Assembly: GCA_003993805.1 (NCBI GenBank)
Contig: RSEF01000001.1
Span: forward strand, 100,168,414 to 100,232,413
DNA: 64,000 bases
Direction of reading: 5' to 3'
Source: Himantopus leucocephalus
Lineage: Eukaryota; Chordata; Aves; Charadriiformes; Recurvirostridae
The notes under the pieces were generated by a model. The model saw nothing but the letters and a program-made list of their open reading frames with translations, was not told the DNA's origin and did no database searches. A program made the translations under genes and the position numbers. Positions within the stretch are counted from its first letter, which is position 1. The number at the start of each line of letters is the position of its first letter. Below, in pieces: positions 61,201 through 64,000 of this stretch.

Positions 61201-64000
61201 ACACGAATCTGTATGGCACATGCTCTGGGGTTAACCTGTAACTCATCTTACATGGAAGCGTTGCTAAAGCACAAAGAATGTCCCATACATGTGAAATGTT
61301 GTTTATTCTCTCCCATAAAGGGAGTGGGAGGACTGGGGTTTATTTTTTTGGTTTGGATTGGTTGGTTCTTTTACTGATAACATGCCATTGAGACTAGAAA
61401 TGTTAATGAGGATGTGGTTGCAACATCTGAGGAAGATGTAATTCATACTGATATACAAATATATCAGTAGCTTCTTCTTAAGGAAAAGAGTTGGAACTCA
61501 AAAAGGAGTTATTATATTACCCTGAATTGGGCATTGAATGTATGTATGATTTTTGAAGAGGTGAGGGCACAGACTTAGATCTGGCTGACTCCTTGTAAAG
61601 TACAGTTGTCAACAGGGACAGCTGCTTGAGATGGAAAGACGAGGCTATGGAGTCTTTGCCATAGGCCCAGTAGGTATGCCAGTTGCTAACAATGTAGACA
61701 GGCTTGAATTGTGAGAGAGAAGAGTTAGCAGAAACAGGCCTGTGTTTTAGCTGGATCTAGCTGGACTTGCAGATTTAGCTGATACTAGCCATACATGATA
61801 GTATCTTGAAGTGATTTACAAGCTGAGCCAGCTCCAGACATGGCACAAGTGAATATTAACGCACACCAGAAATGAGACCAGAAGGAGAATTGCTGTGTGA
61901 AGAGATGAGAGTGAATGAATAAGATCTGTGAGCAACTGGCAAAAGTATGATCTTAGGTAAGGAAAAGTTTATGGTTCAGAAGGGAGCTGAGTGTAACTGT
62001 CTTCCCATTATCTGGGGAGATCAGCCCATGATGTCTCATCTTAAAAAGCTCCTCTGTAATAATCAGGTGTACAATAGCATTGCTCAGTAAATGACCAAAA
62101 GGAGTCACTCATGAACCTCAAATTTATGGCTCTGCGTTTGACTCCATTAATTCCGTATCCTTCCTCTACCAGGGAGCCAACACTCAAGATGTGGCCTCCC
62201 CAGTGCTGAGTAAAGAGGAAGTATCGCCTCCCTCAACCAACTAGTAATGTCCTTCCTAATGCAGCCCAGGATGCTGTTGGGCTTCTTTGGGTGCATTGCT
62301 GGCTCATGGTCAGCTTGGTGTCCCCAAGGATCCCAAGATCCTTCTCTGTAGAGCTGCTTTCCAGCTGGTGGGTCCCCAGGCGGTACTGGTGCCTGGGGTT
62401 ATTCCTACTCAGGTGCAGGACTTTGCATTATGCCTTGTTGAATTTAGTGAGATTCTCCTCAGCCCAATTCTCCAGCCTGTCCAGATCTGCCTGAATGGCA
62501 GCACAACCCTCTAGAGTACTGGCCACTCCTCTCAGTTTTGTATCATCTGCGAACCTGCTGAGGGTGCACTCTGTTCCAGTATCGAGGTAATTAAGGAAGA
62601 ATATTGGCACCCATAATGACCCCTAGGGTACACCACTAGAGACTTGCCTCTAACTGGACTTTGTGCTGCTGATCACTACCCCCTGGGGTCCAGCCATTTA
62701 GGCAGTTTTAAATCCATGTCACTGTTCATGTATCTAACCTGTATGCTGCTAGCTTGCCTATGCGGATATTATGGCATACAGATGCTTCAAAGTACATTGG
62801 ATGAAATTTGCTTAGATTAATAGTACAGATTTTCAAAAATATTTGAGCACCTTAAGCTATGTGAAAGTATCTAATTGGATTTTAAATGCAGCTAGATAGA
62901 CTAAGTATCCTTGATTTTTCAGATTGTGTTTAGTACTAACTTTTGTAAAATTGAACTGTGTCAGTTTTGTAATGCTGAACAATTTATTGTGGTAGTCAGC
63001 TTACCTCTCGAATGTATAGGTCATCACCTAATAGCATCCCTGAAAGTCTGCATGGCCAGAATTATAGTTACAAGAGCACTGTTCCAGTGTTGCCCTAGCC
63101 TTGAAAATTCAAGTAGAACACTTTCCTCCACTTTGCTTATAATTAACCCACCAGGCTTGCTATGTTTCCTCAAGAATGTAACTAGACACTATTTTAATTA
63201 ACATTAGCAAATACGTCTAAAAGCGATAGACTCCACAAATGATCAGTTCTGGCAACAGTTTTTTATGATTTATCTCCAAATGTTTGTGGATTGTCTGGGC
63301 TGTCATTTCAAAATGTGTTAACCAACTCATGTTAATTGACAATTACTCTGTGTGGGTTAAATAGAAGCTGTTAGTCTATAAACTAAGACTACTTCCTGGG
63401 ACTGCACACTGAGATCTGATTTTAAAATCTCAGGAAGACACAAAGTAGGATACCTGATAATCCACAGTAAAGTCAAACTGTAGACATACTATATACATAC
63501 ATATACTACTTCACAAACTTATATATATGCACTACTACAGCAAATTCCACCAGGGCCTAACAGTGACTTCATTAAGACCTTGTATGGTGAGCAACTTCCT
63601 TGATGCTGGCAGGCTCATAGGCCCCTTTTGAATTTTTGTTAACACACTAGCAAAAACTCACAACACGAGGTGCCCACGTCAGTGCTGTTCCTCCTTGTTT
63701 AAACTTAATTTCACTCAGTTGACTGTTGCTGATGAAATCATAGATACGCACTGACCCTGCGTGGAAAGGAGACAGTGAGAGTTTATTTCTTGCAACGTCA
63801 CTTACATTTTAAGATTTATGGACAAATGACTATTTATTTGAGTTAAAAACTGGATAGAATGTTACTAATTTTTCTCTTTGAGTATCAAATGCCAGCCCGG
63901 AAAGACATGACTGATGGTTACAGAGCACCACAGCTAGCATGGTGCTCATGAATAAAACATAAGCTTCCTTCACTGATTAACTTACACGCTCCCAAGAGTT
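33943..64000 (-). CDS. CFAP44: CFAP44 (WDR52), 3' part of the gene, 24 exons seen (whole-gene entry)
   Basis: This span covers the exons listed separately, read on the - strand from beyond 64000 down to a stop at 33943. The joined frame is open for about 1390 residues; human CFAP44 has about 1854, so roughly the first 460 are off the window. The visible part opens with the last WD/beta-propeller repeats ([49 protein letters not shown]), interrupted by a Glu-rich insertion, and continues as a long charged coiled coil. Known family role: CFAP44 works with CFAP43 in the tether/tetherhead complex that anchors the inner dynein arm I1/f motor domain on the axoneme; human mutations cause malformed sperm flagella. 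All intron phases agree, so the gene looks functional. Confidence 0.94.
34776..34910 (-). CDS. CFAP44: CFAP44 exon (2nd from 3' end): coiled coil
   Basis: 45 codons, phase 0. Encodes [20 protein letters not shown] then [20 protein letters not shown] and LKNDL, a clear heptad pattern. Acceptor ATATCTTTCTAG, donor GTAAGC. Confidence 0.95.
35665..35825 (-). CDS. CFAP44: CFAP44 exon (3rd from 3' end): coiled coil
   Basis: 53 codons after a split codon. Encodes [40 protein letters not shown] and [13 protein letters not shown]. Acceptor TTTCTGTTAG, donor GTAAGG. Confidence 0.95.
36545..36746 (-). CDS. CFAP44: CFAP44 exon (4th from 3' end): coiled coil
   Basis: 67 codons plus one base. Encodes [40 protein letters not shown] and a basic helix ending KKEMEINIR. 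Acceptor TTCTCGCAG, donor GTGAGT. Confidence 0.95.
37680..37796 (-). CDS. CFAP44: CFAP44 exon (5th from 3' end): coiled coil
   Basis: 39 codons, phase 0. Encodes [20 protein letters not shown] then [19 protein letters not shown]. Acceptor TTTCTGCAG, donor GTAATT. Confidence 0.94.
37797..38950 (-). other. CFAP44 intron
   Basis: About 1.15 kb, AT-rich, with no feature that I recognise. Confidence 0.6.
38951..39081 (-). CDS. CFAP44: CFAP44 exon (6th from 3' end): coiled coil
   Basis: Encodes [20 protein letters not shown] then [20 protein letters not shown] and AKK. The split first codon matches the phase 1 end of the acidic exon. Acceptor CCTTCTCAG, donor GTATTG. Confidence 0.93.
39082..40591 (-). 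other. CFAP44 intron before the acidic exon (genomic order)
   Basis: About 1.5 kb, AT-rich, with a 23-base poly(A) run and a short G-rich stretch near 40001-40020. Nothing else recognised. Confidence 0.6.
39632..39654 (+). repeat. Poly(A) run, 23 bases
   Basis: Pure A homopolymer in a CFAP44 intron, possibly the tail of a decayed retroelement, though no body is recognisable next to it. Confidence 0.85.
40592..40702 (-). CDS. CFAP44: CFAP44 exon (7th from 3' end): acidic exon
   Basis: 37 codons, almost all acidic or Ser: [20 protein letters not shown] then [16 protein letters not shown]. Probably a disordered acidic break in the coiled coil. Acceptor TTTTCTTCCAG; donor GTACCT is weak but fits the phase of the next exon. 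Confidence 0.9.
40703..41680 (-). other. CFAP44 intron
   Basis: About 1 kb with no recognised feature. Confidence 0.6.
41681..41876 (-). CDS. CFAP44: CFAP44 exon (8th from 3' end): coiled coil
   Basis: 65 codons plus one base. Encodes [40 protein letters not shown] and [20 protein letters not shown]. Acceptor GTTTGTTTAG; donor GTTGGG is non-standard at +3 to +6 but is required by the frame of the next exon. Confidence 0.9.
42297..42500 (-). CDS. CFAP44: CFAP44 exon (9th from 3' end): coiled coil
   Basis: 68 codons, phase 0. Encodes [40 protein letters not shown] and a helix ending [11 protein letters not shown]. Acceptor ATGCTCCAG, donor GTAAGT. Confidence 0.95.
42773..43225 (-). mobile_element. 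CR1 LINE, interrupted by the assembly gap
   Basis: Begins ATAGAATCACAGAATAG and AGTTGGAAGGGACCTTCAAA, the reverse complement of the CR1 3' end, then CTCTGGGCAACCTGTTCCAG and CTTCCCTGTATCTAGTCTAA. After the gap the sequence resumes as CR1 (ATAGCTCTTTCCTTGTCCAC). It sits in a CFAP44 intron. Confidence 0.93.
43060..43159. other. Assembly gap, 100 Ns
   Basis: Exactly 100 undetermined bases, a common placeholder for unknown length. It lies within a CR1, so repeat collapse is the likely cause. It is intronic and does not touch coding sequence. Confidence 0.98.
43421..43434 (+). repeat. (AT)n microsatellite
   Basis: Seven AT dinucleotides in a CFAP44 intron. Confidence 0.8.
43490..44200 (-). mobile_element. 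Ancient CR1/L3-like LINE remnant
   Basis: Scattered words such as GGGTAGACCAAAGAGTC, GATATCCTGAGCTTGAAGCA and TAATTTCTAACATTTTGCTT occur in the order seen in old sauropsid CR1/L3 3' regions read in reverse. Strongly diverged, so the family is tentative. Confidence 0.4.
44394..44897 (-). CDS. CFAP44: CFAP44 exon (10th from 3' end), largest exon
   Basis: 168 codons, phase 0 at both ends. Encodes [20 protein letters not shown], then [40 protein letters not shown] and a long helix ending [20 protein letters not shown]. The [11 protein letters not shown] block is a recognisable CFAP44 signature. Acceptor CCTTTGCAG, donor GTAGGA. Confidence 0.96.
44898..48169 (-). other. CFAP44 intron containing the 890-bp CR1
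   Basis: About 3.3 kb. The flanking exons are both in phase 0 and join cleanly, so no exon is missing. Apart from the CR1 I see nothing. Confidence 0.65.
46034..46921 (+). mobile_element. CR1 LINE, about 890 bp
   Basis: Contains TCTGCTGATAATGCCAAGCT, AAGTGCAAAGTCCTGCATCT, CTGGAGTGCTGTGTCCAGTT, GAGGTTCCCTCTGAACATCA and the 3' end CATTCTGTGATTCTGTGAT. This is the end of a CR1 reverse transcriptase region plus 3' UTR, with no intact frame. It sits in the intron between CFAP44 exons 44394-44897 and 48170-48347, antisense to the gene. Confidence 0.95.
48170..48347 (-). CDS. CFAP44: CFAP44 exon (11th from 3' end)
   Basis: 59 codons plus one base. Encodes [40 protein letters not shown] and [19 protein letters not shown]. 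Acceptor CTACCAG, donor GTATGT; ends in phase 0 at LEVL, joining IHKRKVNM of the next exon. Confidence 0.93.
48348..49292 (-). other. CFAP44 intron
   Basis: About 0.95 kb, no recognised feature. Confidence 0.6.
49293..49464 (-). CDS. CFAP44: CFAP44 exon (12th from 3' end): coiled coil
   Basis: Encodes [40 protein letters not shown] and [16 protein letters not shown] plus two bases. Acceptor ATTTTTAG, donor GTGAGT. Basic, helix-forming. Confidence 0.93.
49825..50057 (-). CDS. CFAP44: CFAP44 exon (13th from 3' end): coiled coil
   Basis: 77 codons with split codons at both ends. Encodes [60 protein letters not shown] and [17 protein letters not shown]. Acceptor GCTTTTCAG; the donor GTAATA is weak but is forced by the frame. 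Confidence 0.9.
50058..51003 (-). other. CFAP44 intron
   Basis: About 0.95 kb, AT-rich, no recognised feature. Confidence 0.6.
51004..51134 (-). CDS. CFAP44: CFAP44 exon (14th from 3' end): coiled coil
   Basis: Encodes [20 protein letters not shown], then [20 protein letters not shown] and RN plus two bases. The acceptor is a tandem GCAGCAG; use of the second AG would end the exon at 51131 and drop one Gln. Donor GTAAGT. Confidence 0.93.
51467..51629 (-). CDS. CFAP44: CFAP44 exon (15th from 3' end): coiled coil
   Basis: 54 codons plus one base. Encodes [40 protein letters not shown] and [14 protein letters not shown]. Strongly basic helix, start of the long coiled coil. Acceptor GTTTTCAG, donor GTACAT. 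Confidence 0.93.
52073..52128 (-). CDS. CFAP44: CFAP44 exon (16th from 3' end), short
   Basis: 56 bases encoding [18 protein letters not shown] and part of a codon. It was found by requiring phase 0 after IPSPR and phase 2 before IEEVKQ; both fit. Acceptor TTATTCCAG, donor GTAAGA. Too short to stand out as an open frame. Confidence 0.87.
52129..54099 (-). other. CFAP44 intron between the WD region and the coiled coil
   Basis: About 2 kb of AT-rich DNA with no repeat or exon recognised. Confidence 0.6.
54100..54370 (-). CDS. CFAP44: CFAP44 exon (17th from 3' end): last WD repeats
   Basis: 90 codons plus one base. Encodes [20 protein letters not shown] and [17 protein letters not shown], then [20 protein letters not shown]. 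Two WD-like blades are visible (NGALRVY and GDGNIFTF). It closes the propeller and passes into the coiled-coil region. Donor GTAAGT, acceptor ATTTGACAG. Confidence 0.94.
54371..55273 (-). other. CFAP44 intron
   Basis: About 0.9 kb; no feature recognised. Confidence 0.6.
55274..55419 (-). CDS. CFAP44: CFAP44 exon (18th from 3' end): propeller segment
   Basis: Encodes [39 protein letters not shown] and NNPIHQISF. Starts in phase 0 and ends with two bases of a split codon before GTAAAA. Acceptor CTCTTCAG. This looks like a diverged WD blade with an acidic loop. Confidence 0.92.
55901..56119 (-). CDS. CFAP44: CFAP44 exon (19th from 3' end): charged insertion with EEEP repeats
   Basis: 73 codons, phase 0. 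A Lys/Glu-rich helix ([20 protein letters not shown]) runs into three tandem EEEP units (55987-56024) and [19 protein letters not shown]. This is an insertion within the beta-propeller region. Acceptor TTGTAATAG, donor GTAAAT. Confidence 0.93.
56690..57235 (-). mobile_element. Old CR1 LINE fragment
   Basis: CTATTTCAGTGCTTCACCAC, TTACTGTTAGAAATCTTTCC and TTGTTGCAACTTATTAATTA follow the reverse-complement CR1 3' region, and TTTCCTCACATACGTATGCT fits the more internal part. Diverged, intronic in CFAP44, same strand as the gene. Confidence 0.75.
57982..58134 (-). CDS. CFAP44: CFAP44 exon (20th from 3' end)
   Basis: 51 codons, phase 0. Encodes [20 protein letters not shown], then [20 protein letters not shown] and FYSIKSRIK. 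Acceptor TTTTGTACAG, donor GTAAAG. SRIK joins [11 protein letters not shown] of the next exon, the same junction as I recall in human CFAP44. Confidence 0.93.
58135..59855 (-). other. CFAP44 intron
   Basis: About 1.7 kb, AT-rich, no recognised repeat or exon. Confidence 0.6.
59856..59966 (-). CDS. CFAP44: CFAP44 exon (21st from 3' end): WD repeat
   Basis: 37 codons, phase 0 at both ends. Encodes [20 protein letters not shown] then [15 protein letters not shown]. Joined to the previous exon it reads [13 protein letters not shown], a classic WD blade. Acceptor TCTCTCAG, donor GTGAGT. Confidence 0.93.
59977..60004 (+). repeat. (CAAA)n simple repeat
   Basis: About six AAAC units immediately upstream (on the - strand) of a CFAP44 exon. 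On the - strand it is a TTTG repeat that contributes to the T-rich tract before the acceptor. Confidence 0.85.
60937..61146 (-). CDS. CFAP44: CFAP44 exon (22nd from 3' end): WD repeats
   Basis: 70 codons, phase 0 at both ends. Encodes [20 protein letters not shown], a loop, then [20 protein letters not shown]. It holds the end of one WD blade and the start of the next. Donor GTATGT after ACAGGG; acceptor TCAAAG. Confidence 0.93.
61147..63661 (-). other. CFAP44 intron containing the internal CR1 fragment
   Basis: About 2.5 kb between two WD exons in matching phase. Besides the CR1 nothing is recognised. Confidence 0.6.
62155..62770 (-). mobile_element. CR1 LINE internal fragment
   Basis: Reverse-oriented CR1: AATGCAGCCCAGGATGCTGT, GTGCAGGACTTTGCATTATG, TCTCCAGCCTGTCCAGATCT, TTTGTATCATCTGCGAACCT and TGACCCCTAGGGTACACCAC. 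The 3' tail is missing at this copy. Intronic in CFAP44, no intact reverse transcriptase frame. Confidence 0.92.
63662..63756 (-). CDS. CFAP44: CFAP44 exon (23rd from 3' end): WD repeat
   Basis: Encodes [20 protein letters not shown] then [11 protein letters not shown]. The VRIYDF strand and TALTWAP are typical of a WD repeat blade. The - strand acceptor is CCACGCAG and the donor is GTGAGT; starts with two bases of a split codon and ends in phase 0. Confidence 0.88.
63986..64000 (-). CDS. CFAP44: CFAP44 exon edge (24th from the 3' end), partial
   Basis: Only 15 bases are in the window. On the - strand they are followed by a strong GTAAGT donor at 63985-63980. The next exon needs a phase 1 junction; with this donor the reading is LLGA plus one base. 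Too short to prove by itself. Confidence 0.5.

Noticed and set aside
1..64000. CRISPR arrays, operons, phage or plasmid genes, tRNA or rRNA genes
   Set aside because: None seen; the window is intron-rich vertebrate DNA, and no cloverleaf or rRNA-like sequence was recognised by eye.

Overview
This window is vertebrate nuclear DNA, almost certainly from a bird. It has long introns with GT/AG splice sites, CR1 LINE copies (some ending in the 3' ATTCTRTG-type repeat typical of avian CR1), a few old MIR-like SINE remnants, and one 100-base assembly gap inside a CR1. There are no operons, CRISPR arrays or prokaryotic genes.

Two protein-coding genes fill the window and converge tail to tail. The left half (about 7.5-32.6 kb, + strand) is BOC, a cell-surface Hedgehog co-receptor of the Ig/fibronectin-III superfamily. 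I could join 18 coding exons (7590-32074) into one intact frame of about 1105 residues: signal peptide, four Ig domains, three FNIII domains, one transmembrane helix and a long cytoplasmic tail. All junction phases agree. The first 7.5 kb holds no coding exon and is probably the first intron or 5' flank.

The right half (about 33.1-64.0 kb, - strand) is the 3' three quarters of CFAP44 (WDR52), an axonemal WD-repeat/coiled-coil protein of motile cilia and sperm flagella. I place 23 complete exons plus the 15-base edge of a 24th, encoding about 1390 residues. The N-terminal part lies beyond base 64000. BOC next to CFAP44 is the same neighbourhood as human 3q13.2. The two genes have unrelated roles, so this is conserved synteny and not a functional cluster.

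Base composition changes near the gene boundary: the BOC half is GC-rich with CpG-dense patches (about 12.2-12.45 kb and 15.06-15.6 kb), while the CFAP44 half is AT-rich. I found no undescribed biological system. The best leads are regulatory or splicing-related: a possible intragenic CpG island and conserved-element cluster in the large BOC intron, an exact Gli-type site in the 5' region of this Hedgehog-pathway gene, two tandem NAG acceptors, and a splice donor-like site just before the CFAP44 stop codon.
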